A stretch of DNA of 54,097 bases from Saccoglossus kowalevskii (GCF_000003605.2 NW_003116951.1:192750-246846), one strand, 5' to 3'. Positions 10,900 to 23,337 are shown, counted from the stretch's first letter. Numbers and translations are program-made. Notes: generated from the sequence alone by a model not told the origin.

Positions 10900-13800
10900 T
10901 ATGACAGCAGAACTGAGTGAAGGGGGGTTTGTTTTTGATAATTGCAGACGGTAAGTACACTTTTTTTCAATAAAATAATCAGAAATTGTTTTAATTATAA
11001 TGCAGAGATTTTCCAATGAAATTATTTTGTCAATTGCGCATAGTCTAACTGAACTGGCGGTATTTTAAATAATGTGGTTATCCTACCGTGCTGCATGGAT
11101 GAGTTGCACTTTTTTCTTTTGACAAACTGTGGGGACAACCACCACATGGCGAAATATGCCCAGTGATCCATGGGTGAACGTGGTTGGTCGTTGAATTGTC
11201 GGGGTAGTACAGATAGATAATGAATCTTTGATACTCTGCGATATTATCTATGGTCTGAACGATTATTTCATTTAGCAACAACTATTCATCAACTAAAAAT
11301 GATCATAAATGGTCGTGCAAAACAAAACAAAATAAAGCAAAAAACAGGTGGCGAGGGGGGATTTTAGCTTACATAAAACTAAATAAAAAAGAGAAAAATG
11401 AATTTGCTCTTTTAAATTATCTATCTTGCATGATTTTTTTTTTTGAATTCTACATCTATGTATTTATCAAGCCCTGTGGACTGATTCAGTGATTGTAATT
11501 TATTTCATCTCAACAGAAATGCTTTTTTAGCACAGAAAGGTTTACCACTCCCAAAAGCTAGAAAAACTGGGACTACGATTGTTGGAATTGTCTTCAAGGT
11601 TAGTATTTACAATCTGCAATCAATACAGACATATCTAGATTGTCTCGTGACAATTTCTGCCCCACTATTTCTTGGTTTGTTGGCAATTTTCACTTATTAA
11701 CAACAAAATTCATGAATTGTTCAAGATAAAATCATACAACATAATTCACAAACATTTCTTGTGACACAATCTTTTTCATTGTTTTTTAATATCGGTATCA
11801 AAGAATATCGTTGCTTCTAATGTCACAGAAACTTCGTCTAAGACCTCTAATATGTGTCATTACTATAGCAGACTGACCAATAAGTAAGGCCAACCCACAG
11901 CCCTTCAAGCCGATTCACCAGTCTAGTATTACCGGTATACATAGATTCGTAGAAGTCTCACCATAATAGACTGCATCTTGTCTACTGTGAAGGTGACTCA
12001 TTTGCATAAATTGCTGTAAAAATACCAAAACTTATTACATCTCATAAAAATCTTGTTTGTGCAAGCATTTTACTTTCGATTTGATATTATTCAAATTTGC
12101 ACCACCATAAAATACCTGATATAAATAGTGTCAAAATTCTCTGTGGCTATTCAAGTAAATAAATTAAATGCTGTGAAAAAGCATCTTCAGAAGGAACTAC
12201 TTTAGTACTTAATTTCATTCTCATATAACTGATATAGCTGATATAGACAGTAAACTGCAGTACATTTGTAACAACAAGAATTCATGATGACATCATTTAA
12301 ACTGATACACTAAGAATGATGACATCACAGTATTATTATTATTATTATTTATATAGCGCACTACACTGCATGTCAGAGCGCTGTGTACCAGTAATTATGT
12401 TACATGTACATAGTGCTTCATTACTGTAGCTCTAGCTTGGGATCATCTACCGGTAGATATAATTGGACTCGCATCTATGTCTCATGAATTATTATGTGTG
12501 CAATTCATGTTCATAATGATAAAAGAATGTTGAAAATAAGCTGCACTGTTGTGGCTCTAATGTAAGCAGTATATAAATAACGCACTGAAATTGCCATCTA
12601 ATTGGTGGGTTCATATTTAGAGGTGTGATCAATACAGAGAATTGCTAGCATATCTAAATGCAACTTGTATCATTGGGGGTGGCACATAGATTGGCTTATA
12701 GGTGCTGTGAAACGAGACTACCTAAGAGAGAATCAATCTAGTGTGTGTAGTAATTATATGGAAGAACGAACGATACTGATTTCACCTGAAATAATAGCGC
12801 AACATAAACCAAAAAGATTGTCAACATAGCAAACATTATTTTAAATGAGAAAATGTTTGATTATGGACATGTGAATGTAATATTAATAACATTTCATTTT
12901 TTGTGTACATGCAGGATGGTGTAGTACTTGGTGCTGATACTAGAGCCACAGAAGATACCATAGTAGCTGATAAAAACTGTTCAAAAATTCATTATATTGC
13001 TCCAAATATATAGTAAGTAGTAAGCCTTAAGACATATTACTATTCTTATAAGTGCCGTTAATAATGTCATCGATGAGCACTTATAATGGGCCAATGTTTA
13101 ACCCTTTTCCGGTCAAGTCGGTGAAAAACCGCCATCAATATGGGTATGCTAGAATTTACCACTCCAGCTAGCTAACTGGTTAAGTCGTTGAAAAACGGCC
13201 TGCTATTTAGGTTGCTCAGACGGTCAAGCGTTTATAATACGTAATACGTTGTACGGAACCTGATACATGTATTTTACACTTTTTACAATTATGTTTTCGA
13301 TTCCGTCAAGTCAAATAAATTAACCAAGTAATAAAGAATGTAATTCTATACACTTGTCTGCTCATTTCACTATTTTACCGTCACAACGCGACGTTTGCGA
13401 CGACGTAAAAAAAAAACGCCTTGACCACATTGCAAACTGCAGCATTACAACCGTAGTTGAACGACACGATTCACGATTATAACGGTAGTAACGTATTTTG
13501 ACCAGCTTGGCAAATAGTCCCAGCACTTAGAATAAATAGCATGACGGATTCCAACGGCTGAGCTTGGAATGTTGCCAATCACCAACATAAAATGACCGGG
13601 ACAGCTGGTGGGAAATATTCAAGTCCACGTAATTTCACCGTCTGAGCTAGCATATGCAATTCTATGTGTATGCAAATTGTAACCAATCCGTATTCGAAAA
13701 AATAACATATTTATTTACATAACAATAAATAATCAAATTGTGGATAGATGCAGTCTTGTGGACATGTGGTCGTTCAGTATAAATCTGGCCGAAGAAAGTG

Positions 13801-16800
13801 AGATAAAGCCCAGACTCGCAGTGTGTCTACTTTCCGACACGTACGTTAATATGCCGTCCTATACAGATAGGAAGTGTTTTATGAAGGAAAGAAGGAAACT
13901 GAAAAAAACACGTCAATCGTGCAGTGGCACGGGGAGTGATAAGTTCGACATTCACATGACAGATTTTTCACCAGCAAAGCCTGGGAAAAGAAAGAAATCC
14001 AAAGCAAAGAAAACATTTGACGTCGGTCAGTTACCAGCCGAACGTACCACTGATAATAGTGTACTCAAGAAAAGGCATAAAGAACAAACGCAAGTCGGAG
14101 ACTGTTTCCTCTGTCAATGAACATGCGATTACAGAAGAAAGCTGTTTGAAGGACTGCAGGGGCAAACTAGGGGGCAAACCAGGAGGCAAACGTAAATCGA
14201 AGACAAACCGTAAAGTGGTTGAATCACCAGTTGCCGACGATGCAGATGCCGAAGAAATGGGAGTTGGTCACGCTGAAATACAACGTGCCGATTCGGAACC
14301 GTCGACATCCGCCACAACTACCAACACAGAAAAGCTAAAGATTCGCATTCCAGCTCAGCAGCCAATCAGCGACGGCCTAACGCTTAGATGACAATTTCGG
14401 TTTCAAATACCCCGGCTTAGTGTTCTAGGTTCTTCGCGTAATTAGGTGTTCGTATGCAAGGGATTTTTCCACACAAAAACGATGAATTAGGCCGAATTTT
14501 GTTATCGGTTGGCTTAATATAAGCCCGACGAGTCGTATTTTTGTGAAAGATTGGTATTTTTGTCCTGATTTGTAGGAATCTGAAAAACGCGTTTCACAAC
14601 TTGTCTCTTATTTAGTTTTATGCTTCATTCAAGATGGCGGCCCCCATATAGTAAATATCGTACTTATTTTGTTATTGCGTGTGCGCCAGCTGACTGTGTC
14701 CGGACCCCACACAAAGAAGTTCGCTGATTCTGTTCCAAACTTTTTGGATTTTGGCAATCCAATGATGTATACTCCCACTGCATTGTCTTTGTGCATTCTT
14801 TGAGGTATCCTTGTAATAACCTCATATTACACTGAAAATGTGGCAGAAGTATTGCCTTATTAAATCAACTACTGAAAGCCTCCATGAATAGTTACAATGA
14901 ATGGGAATAAATGGTGTCAGCAGGTGATGTTAAGGGTTAAATGGAGTTTTAAGAACCCAATTATTGAACAAAAACAACTGTCCTGCTTACAACCTGTCAC
15001 TTAATTTTATTTGACTATCCGTTTCAGTTGTTGTGGAGCGGGTACTGCCGCAGATACCGAGATGACAACACAGATGATATCTTCTCAACTAGAACTGCAT
15101 CGTTTATCTACTGGAAGAACTGCTAGGGTCTGTGTAGCTAATAGAATGCTCAAACAAATGTTGTTTAGGTAAGGTTGTGTTTGGTCACCTAATATGATCT
15201 CCATGTATGCATGGAACTGCTAGGGTCTGTGTAGCTAATAGAATGCTCAAACAAATGTTGTTTAGGTAAGGTTGTGTTTGGTCACCTAATATGATCTCCA
15301 TGTATGCATGGAACTGCTAGGGTCTGTGTAGCTAATAGAATGCTCAAACAAATGTTGTTTAGGTAAGGTTGTGTTTGGTCACCTAATATGATCTCCATGT
15401 ATGCATGGAACTATATTGTAGTTTATGGTGTATGCAATTTTTTTATGTGTTTGGGTTGTTGAGATAAATGTGGATTACAAATTGTCTTGCTGATGTACAA
15501 AATGTGGTGAATTTGTGGTGCGTCATGTATTTGTATGTGTGTGTGCATGCATGTGTCTGTTCTTTTGCATGTCATACTTAAGTAGAATGCTTAATTATTG
15601 GTGGTCGTTGCGCTGCGCATGTGCAACATTTCTGTTGATAAACTGATTTTCCCACAATCCAAAGCTCTCTTCTTATGGAAATCACAAGTATGAGGTTTCA
15701 CCTGGGCGCGACTTGCACTAATTACTTTTGGTGACTCCTTTGATACCTTTAAATCACTTAAAAATGCCCCATTAAAGCTTGGTAACGTCTCAGTTTGTAC
15801 TCGTTGATCTGCGCGACAGTCAAAGTCGCCATCTTTGTTTATATGAGACCATAAATCTTGCACATGCGTGGCGCGACGACTACCGTCCTGGCAAGGTATA
15901 CAATGTTTGTTGTTGTTGTTGTCATCGTCGTGATCATTGACCATCATTGTGTGGGCAGAATAACTCTAGTGATTTTTATTTAATCTTTTCCGAATATTGA
16001 AATATTCTCTATCAATGAATAATCTTAGTGTAGTCTAAGTTTGGTACGGCTGGCTCGTATATTTTTGGAAATATTGGTGAAAATTTAGTTTGGAGTAGTT
16101 TGTAATTGCAGAATGTCTCTTTCTGATTTGAAACATGAAACCAATTTTGGTGTGACTATCGTGTATAATTTTCAGGATATACATGGAAATTTAGACTTAA
16201 AAAAAAGTGCTGAAGTGAGGACATTTGCACTGGTGATCACAAAAATCAGACATCAGTACTACATTCTCAAAGATCTGTTACTTTTAGATCACATAGTAAC
16301 CAGATATGTTTTCTTTATATGATCGAAGAAATTTCGGCTGGAACAAGTTTTGAGTATGCGTTGCTTTAAATCAATTAAAGGAATGTGTTTGTCCGAATAT
16401 GACCAAACAGAACCAGCGTTATATGGAGTACTATTGCATGGCTCACTCCTCTGGTTTCTCGTAGCATAACAAGGCAGGGCAGTACGAGGTATTCGATGAA
16501 CGAAATGAAATTTCATTTTTTCTGTATGCGTTTTAATTATCCACAACTGCTAAGTTTTACAAGTATCATGTATCACACTAATGATAATGATTGGTAATTG
16601 TAGGTACCAGGGATACATCTCAGCTGCTTTAGTACTAGGTGGCGTTGATTCAACTGGTCCACATTTATACAGTGTCTATCCGCATGGTTCTACTGATATG
16701 TTGCCATACGTCACAATGGGTTCAGGATCATTAGCGGCCATGGCTGTCTTTGAAGACGGTTTCAAACCTAATATGGAGGTATGCGTTATCCACTACCATT

Positions 16801-19054
16801 CTCCAATCATCAACTGTATGTTGGGATTCAGTGATTCTTAACTCTCAACCATGCAACCATCTTCAATAATCAGTCGCAGCTTTAAAAAAATTACTCAATA
16901 TTTTACTTACCAAGACAAAAATAACATTTAAATAATAACACATGTTGGTGAGGGTAATATCACGATTTGTTGCCTACCCAAGGGATGATGACCATTATAT
17001 TGATGATGCACATTTGTGTATTCTAAAAATTGTCATGCTTTATCCAGTTAATATACATTTTTATAACTATGTTTAACGATTGATAGTATCGTGAAATCTG
17101 TATTAGAAGCTGCAGCTTCTATTAAAATGGTACAATGGAACAGAGGGGATGCGGTTTCTATTACAGTATCTACACATATGAGAAACTGTGAATTTTGGGC
17201 TCTCAAATGTTCAAAAAGAGTGGGTGTGGCTTCTATTAGGGATGTGGCTTCTAATACAGATTTAACAGTAGTTTGCATGCTAGGACATTGCCTCAAACAA
17301 ACGAATCAATAAATCCAAAATATAGATGTTTACCCCACTCTGATCAAGTTATCTCACTGCACAATCCTATATAACAAATATGTTATGTGTTGTTTTAATA
17401 GCGTGATGCGGCTGTGACTTTAGTACGCAATGCTATAGCTGCTGGTATATTTAATGACCTTGGTTCTGGAAGTAATGTTGATGTATGTGTTATCACAAAG
17501 GACAAAGTAGATTATATCAGACCCTATGATGAAGCTAATAAGAAAGGAGTCAGGTTAGTAATAAAAAAGGAAATTGCAGACTTCCAAATCATAGTAGCAT
17601 TTTTCCCAAGGTTTCTTTCAAACTTTCACATAATAATTAACACCTCTTTCATACAAATTAGCCATATTGCTGAGGAAAACACTGACTACTGTAAAATGAC
17701 TAATTTTCACTGGGTTTGAATTTCACTGATTTACCATTTCAGGCATATTCAGTGTGTTTTAAATTCACGGTTTCGTCATTTAGATAATGTGTATTATGCT
17801 AAATTTTACATATTCACTGTGTTTTAATTCAGCGCATTTTTCCAGTCAGCGAAATAAGCTAAATTAAAACCCAGTGAATAATTACCCCCTTTACAGTATA
17901 TAATGAATTTCATTGAAATATTTCTATTTTAGCTGGAATTTATTTTTGTATAATGTACATTTTCTGGATTTTACTCCCACTAAAGCATCCTATCAGCAAA
18001 AATAACAGAAGTAAAAATGTTGTTAGTAGTATTTTAGAATAAATTTGGATATCTGGACATTTTAATTCTATATTTTAATGTCCCCTATATTTTGTTATCA
18101 GTCTTAATGTTAGCAACTTGCGTCCCACCCATTTATGTAACCCAACCTTCCCAGAACCATATTCTCGGGGCGGACATCTGGGCATTTTCACCGCCTGGCA
18201 ACCCGCGGCGGTGAAAACAAAGGCCCAAAACTCGCAGAAAACGGTACTTTGGGGTGATTGTTGAGACTCCTCTGAACAGTGCAACAAGATTAGCCCTACG
18301 TGTGTAACATATATAAATTTGATTGTTCGGGATTACTTCAAAGTTGAGTTTGTGTTGTTTTCTCGAATTTTCACCGGCTCGACCGGCGTTCCACAGCAAC
18401 GCGCACAGAGCCCATAGAAATGCATGGTACAGTGGTGCGCGTCTTAGCAACGTGGAGCGTCTGTGACGTAGCTCCGCCCCCGAGGATACTGTAAAACATG
18501 TTGAAAAAGTGACATGCTATTTTAGTGAATTGTGGTAAAATGACGTAATAGCGAAATTTTGATTTAGTGAATCTCTCTTGTCATTGTTGATTTCTTTGTT
18601 TGGCGGCCATTTTGAATTGATAATAAAGTCATTGGCGACATCTTGAATTAGCGAATCAGTTCTCTTAATTTGCGAAAAAGACATGTTTTACAGTAATTAC
18701 GTCTATAATACATGAGGGTCTAACACTTTTGAAGCTAACACCCTCTTGTGGCAAGTTTTTTTGATGGGGGAAGTATGTTGGAAAAAACCCCCTATGATTG
18801 GTTTGAACAGATTGTCTTCGAATGTTTGGCTGAGACAGGATTCACCGTATTTTTAGTATTCTCCAGAAAGCATCAAGTGTGTACAAGCCTAACTTGTACA
18901 TGTACAGATGTATGTTGACACTTTATATCTGTTGTATCATTACAGGCAAGGTAATTACAAATACAAGAAAGGCACCACTGCTGTGTTGACTACACACATC
19001 AAAAAACTAGACATGGAGGTGACGAGTGAAAGAGTGGAAGCAATGGAAACATAA
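10892..19054 (+). CDS. PSMB7: Proteasome subunit beta type-7 (beta2, trypsin-like site)
   Basis: Seven coding exons: 10892-10950, 11517-11598, 12915-13012, 15028-15168, 16604-16778, 17402-17553, 18946-19054. All have GT-AG ends, and the joined frame gives 271 residues with TAA at 19052 (human 277). It encodes the beta2 subunit of the 20S proteasome core, which cleaves after basic residues. A 38-residue propeptide ends ...RKTG|TT, so Thr39 becomes the catalytic N-terminal threonine. Mature Asp17 (GADTRAT) and Lys33 (NCSKI) of the Ntn-hydrolase centre are present, with mature Cys31 beside the Lys. Further family blocks are [57 protein letters not shown] and the C-terminal KKGTTAVL. The C-terminal arm that wraps onto beta3 is present. 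Introns hold several transposons, and exon 4 is followed by two extra copies of its own 3' end. An active gene seems certain. Confidence 0.98.
12331..12400 (+). repeat. SINE-like fragment
   Basis: An (ATT)n run followed by TATATAGCGC and AGAGCGCTGTG in PSMB7 intron 2. This word pair resembles a dispersed repeat tail seen in many marine invertebrate genomes, from memory. No second copy in the window, so the class is uncertain. Confidence 0.35.
13098..14940 (+). mobile_element. piggyBac-like TTAA element in PSMB7 intron 3
   Basis: Bounded by TTAA at 13098-13101 and 14937-14940, with ends TTAACCCTTTTC and its short inverse AAGGGTTAA, so the element begins with CCC as piggyBac termini do. Internal subterminal words GTCGGTGAAAAACCG and GTCGTTGAAAAACGG repeat near the left end. 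It is 1835 bp, too short for a full transposase, and carries one frameshifted basic ORF (13764-14391). The terminal repeat is short, so the boundary rests mainly on TTAA plus CCC/GGG symmetry. Confidence 0.6.
13764..14391 (+). pseudogene. Frameshifted basic ORF inside the intronic TTAA element
   Basis: An ATG at 13764 opens a frame that runs to a stop at 14118-14120. A second frame one base along takes over from about 14065 and stays open to the TGA at 14389-14391. Both halves are alike in composition: Lys/Arg-rich, polar and serine/threonine-rich, with basic clusters such as [10 protein letters not shown] and [11 protein letters not shown], and an acidic patch (DDADAEEMG). This suggests one former product of about 205 residues broken by a single-base indel at 14065-14090. 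I see no catalytic DDD or zinc-finger motif, so it is not recognisably a transposase. It could be an accessory ORF of the element, a captured exon or a retrocopy. It lies in sense orientation inside intron 3 of PSMB7. Function unknown. Confidence 0.45.
15119..15412 (+). repeat. Perfect 97-bp triplication copying the PSMB7 exon 4 splice donor
   Basis: Three identical head-to-tail 97-bp copies, with the word TGCTAGGGTCTGTG starting at 15121, 15218 and 15315. Copy 1 contains the last 48 nt of exon 4 and its donor TTTAG|GTAAGG (15168/15169). Copies 2 and 3 carry the same exon end and donor at 15265/15266 and 15362/15363. Only copy 1 keeps the frame: 97 is not a multiple of 3, and reading past donor 1 meets an in-frame TAA within nine codons. 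Zero divergence means a very recent event or an assembly error. Confidence 0.97.
15591..15894. mobile_element. TTAA-type MITE family B, copy B1 (reverse orientation)
   Basis: Left TTAA at 15591-15594; the left end TGGTGGTCGTTGCGCTGCGC and right end GGCGCGACGACTACCGTCCT match copies B2 (44758) and B3 (46310) in inverse orientation. The interior shares GCTTGGTAACGTCTCAGTTT. The right TTAA has decayed to GCAA. Located in PSMB7 intron 4. Non-autonomous. Confidence 0.88.
17094..17263. mobile_element. Small TIR element in PSMB7 intron 5
   Basis: Perfect 17-bp terminal inverted repeats, AAATCTGTATTAGAAGC (17094-17110) and GCTTCTAATACAGATTT (17247-17263). Subterminal GCTTCTATTA words recur inside. 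At 170 bp with no ORF it is a MITE. No clear target duplication. Confidence 0.8.
17701..17884. mobile_element. TIR element in PSMB7 intron 6
   Basis: The left end TAATTTTCACTGGGTTTGAA is mirrored by the right end AAACCCAGTGAATAATTA (to 17884). Interior words CACTGTGTTTTAATTC and GTCAGCGAAATAAGC echo the vocabulary of the TA-flanked families, but it is not a copy of them. No ORF. Confidence 0.7.
18487..18695. mobile_element. TA-flanked MITE family E in PSMB7 intron 6
   Basis: Inverted ends CTGTAAAACATG (18489-18500) and CATGTTTTACAG (18682-18693) between TA dinucleotides at 18487-18488 and 18694-18695. A TA duplication points to Tc1/mariner-type mobilisation. It shares the first eight terminal bases with family D but not the interior. 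Confidence 0.85.
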
Positions 19055-21805
19055 TGAAAATGTTGCATAGTTTGTTGATATGATTATCTTTTTGAGTTTC
19101 ATGTTGCTTTATGTATTTAATGAAGAGTTATAAAGTCATCCGATATAAAAGTTGAAGGCCTTAACACAATGTTTATAATAGCTTAGTTTAAAATCTATTG
19201 TGGTTGTTTTGGGAGGAACTTGTTTTCAGGAAATGCTGTTTGTATGAAGAACTGTCTCTTGCCCCAAGATGTTACAATGTATCTGATGTGACTTAATGAA
19301 TGTACCAGGGTATCCAATTGTAATTTGGGGATTCTGTTAAACAAATTTGGAGTCCACCAGTAATTAAATCAAATTTCTGAAGACAAAAAACCTGATTTCC
19401 GATAGTAAAACAAATAATTGTGTTAACATTAGAATGGTTGACCATTTTGTGTATTGGGGGGGGGGCATACATTTCCTTAGATCATGTTCCATATCATCTT
19501 CAACTGCTGTTGTGATTTAAGCTCAAGGTTCATGGTTAAGGTCTACATAATAGATTTGTATTTGTATCTGTCAACTCTTTTCATTACTATGAATAAACTC
19601 AAGACATTTATTTGATATACTAGAAGTTTTTTTGTGTTTAATCTTGTTTACATCAATACATGTCGAATTACAGTAGAATGCTACTCAATAGTAAAAGTAA
19701 TGTAGTTTTAAATATGTGACATTTTATGTCATAAGGATGAAGAAAATAACAAACAATTATGTGATTATAGCAAGTTTTGTCTGTTTTACTGCATTTTATC
19801 ATTGTTTTCATATGGCGAGGATATATCTCAAAATGTTGTACTGTGACACACAGTAAAAACCATGTGTACCGGTAAGATAAATTACATGGACTTGTGGAAG
19901 TCAAAGTCAGACCAAAGGTTAAATGTTATCATTGGGAGGACTTGTATCCTGAATATGTTGGCTTTCTTTCTGCGCAAAATTTGTAATGTTGAAGGGGAGC
20001 CATGCATCTATCTCCAAATGGAATATGCTATAAAAATTTAAGAACATCACTACACAATCCGTGAATAAGTATATGCAAGAGTTGACCTTCCCAAAACTTC
20101 TTGAAATGAGGAACTTGCATGTATGAATATTCGTGATCATACTCTTATAATATAAATAATAGACCTCCAGATCCTTGGAGCTTAATGGGCAGCATGTCTG
20201 TCAAATCAAAGCACTTGAGTTCAACCTTGGCATTTGTAGTCACAACTTTCTACTTAGCACAGTAAAACTTGCTTGGTGTTTTATCATTGTTGTCATATGA
20301 TCTGTATTCAAGTCGTAGAGTGCTTTACGAAACACAGGCTTATAAAATGTTCTGGTAAGTTTTATCTACAATTCCTAGAACAAAGATTTGACTTGAAACA
20401 AGATTTAGTGTACATAAATACAACAATCTACATATTAATACAGCCTTAGTAATTAACAATCTCCATATGAATACAACCATAGTGCATTACAGTCTACATA
20501 CGAATAGAGTGGTTTAAATATTGACATCAAACATACAGAATTATTTGTTATCTTCAAAAAAATCTCATTCCCATTGCCTATGAATTTGCATCACATCTTT
20601 TATTTAGTGTATTATGAGAAAACACATTTTGGCTATTCAGTATGTTTTGACTATACTCAAATTGACATAATCGTATTACGTTTTTATATTTCCGCATTAT
20701 AGATACCTTTTGTATTAATTTCAAAAAATGGAATATAAGTGAAGGACAAAAATAGTCCACAGTTTTCCTACGATCTCTGCACTCAGTGTTTCTAACTTTA
20801 TTTTAATTTTCACGAAAAACGAATGTTTAAATATTTTGAGTAGTTTGTCGATAGAGGGCGGACACAGCTCGCAACGTATTGTGGGATAGCGGAAATAGAC
20901 GTAGAGCTCATTGAAATATCTCAGCTGGACATATCGATGGTATATGTTTTGGGGGTAATTTGCACTGATACCAGCGTTGTTGAAGGTTGATAGCAGTGAC
21001 CAACTATACGAAACAACATTACATATATTCCGCTCCCAGCAAATATTCAAGTCGGAGGATATATTATCGAGTTTGTTGGTAAGTTGAGATTTATTATAAA
21101 CATCATGTTGGTTGTTTTTCCCAGGGCTTTCATCGCTCGTCGTCGCCATGGAAGAAATTTACAGATGTATATGTGGTTTATTTACAATGTAACAAAATAT
21201 ACAGATTACATCAACATGTTTTATCAAATGTCTCTGTGATTGTGTTGCTTATATTGGCCTGTCGCATGTCTCATTATCAGCAGGAAAAAAAAAAACGTTT
21301 ATGATGAAGTGGCTGACAGTCAATCGATATATTATTATATTATTAATGAGCCAGGTACCTGTACGCGATCAGTGTCATACGCAACTGACTAGAAAATAAC
21401 TACGGATTACAGTCGAATTGCTTTCGTACGAATAACTTAAACACAAATTGTATATTATCAGTTTTGGAATGCCTCGCAACACATACCGAAAGAACGAACA
21501 TTTAAACATTTTTTGCCAAAATTGTAATGTTTGAACGCCGCTGTATTTTAGTACAACAGGTTGTTTATATCATTGACCGTGTAGTAGACCGTGTCGAAAT
21601 CCACTCTGCTTAAAATACAGAATAAAGGAAATCTTGGGGAGGGGGGGGGGGGGTAAGACAAATCATATCCACGCACTTGATGCATAGTACATATATTTAC
21701 TTTCTGAATCGATTCTTAGATTAGGAAAGTCCAACAAATTGCTTACATGGTGACAGTTTTGTGTGTGTGTGTGGGGGGGTGGGGGTGCAAGGAGGAATAC
21801 CTGGT
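19055..21805. other. PSMB7 3' UTR and spacer
   Basis: Up to about 19615 this is likely PSMB7 3' UTR. The rest is AT-rich without a recognised gene. A GC-richer patch at 20845-21076 ends in a strong + strand donor TTG|GTAAGT (21076/21077) and could be a non-coding first exon of the downstream kinase gene. On the minus strand an ATG at 21149 opens a 142-codon frame of no recognised family across the same patch. Confidence 0.5.
19592..19597 (+). terminator. PSMB7 poly(A) signal
   Basis: AATAAA 538 nt after the stop codon, followed by a T/GT-rich stretch (GTTTTTTTGTG at about 19625). It is the best-placed hexamer for a 3' UTR of ordinary length. Confidence 0.55.
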
Positions 21806-22190
21806 GCAGGTAACAGGAAATAAAAAAAGGCATTTTACGTTTTTACAGGAAATAAAATGAAAGTTCCATTTACAGTAAAAAATAGGTTTTTACACTTTAC
21901 AGATAATGCGAATTCCCAATTACATTTTAATGATATATTTGATAATTTGTGTTTAAAAATCAAAATTGGAAATTGCGTAACATCCAAATTCCACATTTAA
22001 TGTTGAAAATGCAATATACGCTTACAAAAAATAAGATCTTTGTACAAATTACAGATGAATAAAATAGCTGATTACATTTAACACCTTACCCCTGTCTATG
22101 ATTTTATTGTTTTTATTTATTTAAATTACATTACTAGTATTACGAAAATAAAAACAATTGATTATAGCTTACAAAAATACCCCTTTCAAT
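21806..22190 (+). repeat. Dispersed repeat family G, copy 1
   Basis: Starts near AACAGGAAATAAA and contains GGCATTTTACGTTTTTAC, then TTTACAGTAAAAAATAGG, then TTTTACACTTTACAGATAA, and later TACGCTTACAAAAAATAA and TAGCTGATTACATTT. Two more copies lie at 47085-47345 and 48995-49365 in the same orientation. No ORF and no clear terminal inverted repeats, so the class is unknown. Confidence 0.82.
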
Positions 22191-22765
22191 TACTCTCCCC
22201 CATAATTTTCATTGGTCCTACCCTATGTTCTCATGACCTTTCATAGAGCCAGCTGACATTGTTGGTTACACCCTTTCAGTCCCGCCCCATTTACGTGGGA
22301 TGTATGGGCCAAACTAACACACCCTTTTACAATGTACAAAAAATGTAGCCTTAAAGTAGCATCTGACGACAAACTATTGAATTCTTTCATTCATTGAAAA
22401 GCCAATATTAGGTTTGCAGACAGAGTTTAAGAAAGGAAATCCCTCCCCAAAGAATGTCATGTTTTGTATTCTATTGTTTATTTCAAACTGCATTCCTTCT
22501 TTGGTCACCTCAGAAAAATTGATGTGTGGTTACCATCTGAGGATAAATATGGTTTAGCTAATTCATTTTGAATTATGGGAATATTTAAGGTTTAAAAAAA
22601 AATATTCCAAAAATAATCTTGCATGTACCTGTGAAAAACTAACTTTATTTCCTCCCCATGATTTTAAATTGTCCGTCCCTTACTGAAAAATTCATGTCTG
22701 TTTCAAATTTGATTTCTTGAAATTAAAATTTTCATTTACACTACAGAAATTCAAATTTATGGACA

Positions 22766-23196
22766 ATAAGGCCAGACTTTTATTATCCCTTGTTTCGCGA
22801 ACCCGCCAAATGAACAGGAGCCGAAAATGAAATAAAAATATAATTTTATTTCAGCTTAATTTCTCGTACCCGCCGACTTGTAAGCGCAAAAAAATGATGA
22901 TAAAATATTATTTTTATCTTCATTTTTTTTTTGCCCGCCACATAACAATTTTAAGTTGCATTTTCGTGGGAGTGTCATGATCAAAGTACCGAAGTCTCGC
23001 GCAGATGAGAAACAAGGTTATACATGGAATAAAATTTAATTTGATTTCTTCTTTCCGATCAATGATTTCACTGACAATTCTTTGAGAATCACACAAATCT
23101 AATGAAAAAAAAAAAAAAATTTTTTTTTTTTCGCCCTCCCCCCAAAAAATTTATAAAAGCTCGCGAAACAAGGAATAAAAAAAAGTCTGGCCTTAT
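22766..23196. mobile_element. TIR element with long inverted ends (431 bp)
   Basis: The left end ATAAGGCCAGACTTTTATTA (continuing CCCTTGTTTCGCGA) is mirrored by the right end TCGCGAAACAAGGAATAAAA...AGTCTGGCCTTAT. The interior includes an A-run followed directly by a T-run (23104-23131), a strong local hairpin. Single copy here; no transposase. Confidence 0.85.
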
Positions 23197-23337
23197 GAGC
23201 TTAAAACGTGCGGAACATTGTGGAATTATTTTCATTTTTTATTTGGGAATGGTTTTTAATCTACAAGAAAAGAACAAGCAGAGTGATGACTCTGTTCAAA
23301 ATTTCTTTTAGTCAACAGAGCGAAGCAGTTTATATTA

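Noticed and set aside
12283-12325. ATGATGA and CTGA words resembling C/D snoRNA boxes in PSMB7 intron 2
   Set aside because: Spacing too short and no terminal stem or C'/D' pair.
20721-21149. 142-codon minus-strand open frame starting MATTSDESPG
   Set aside because: AT-rich and hydrophobic toward its end, no family resemblance, no splice sites tying it to other exons; chance frame is more likely.
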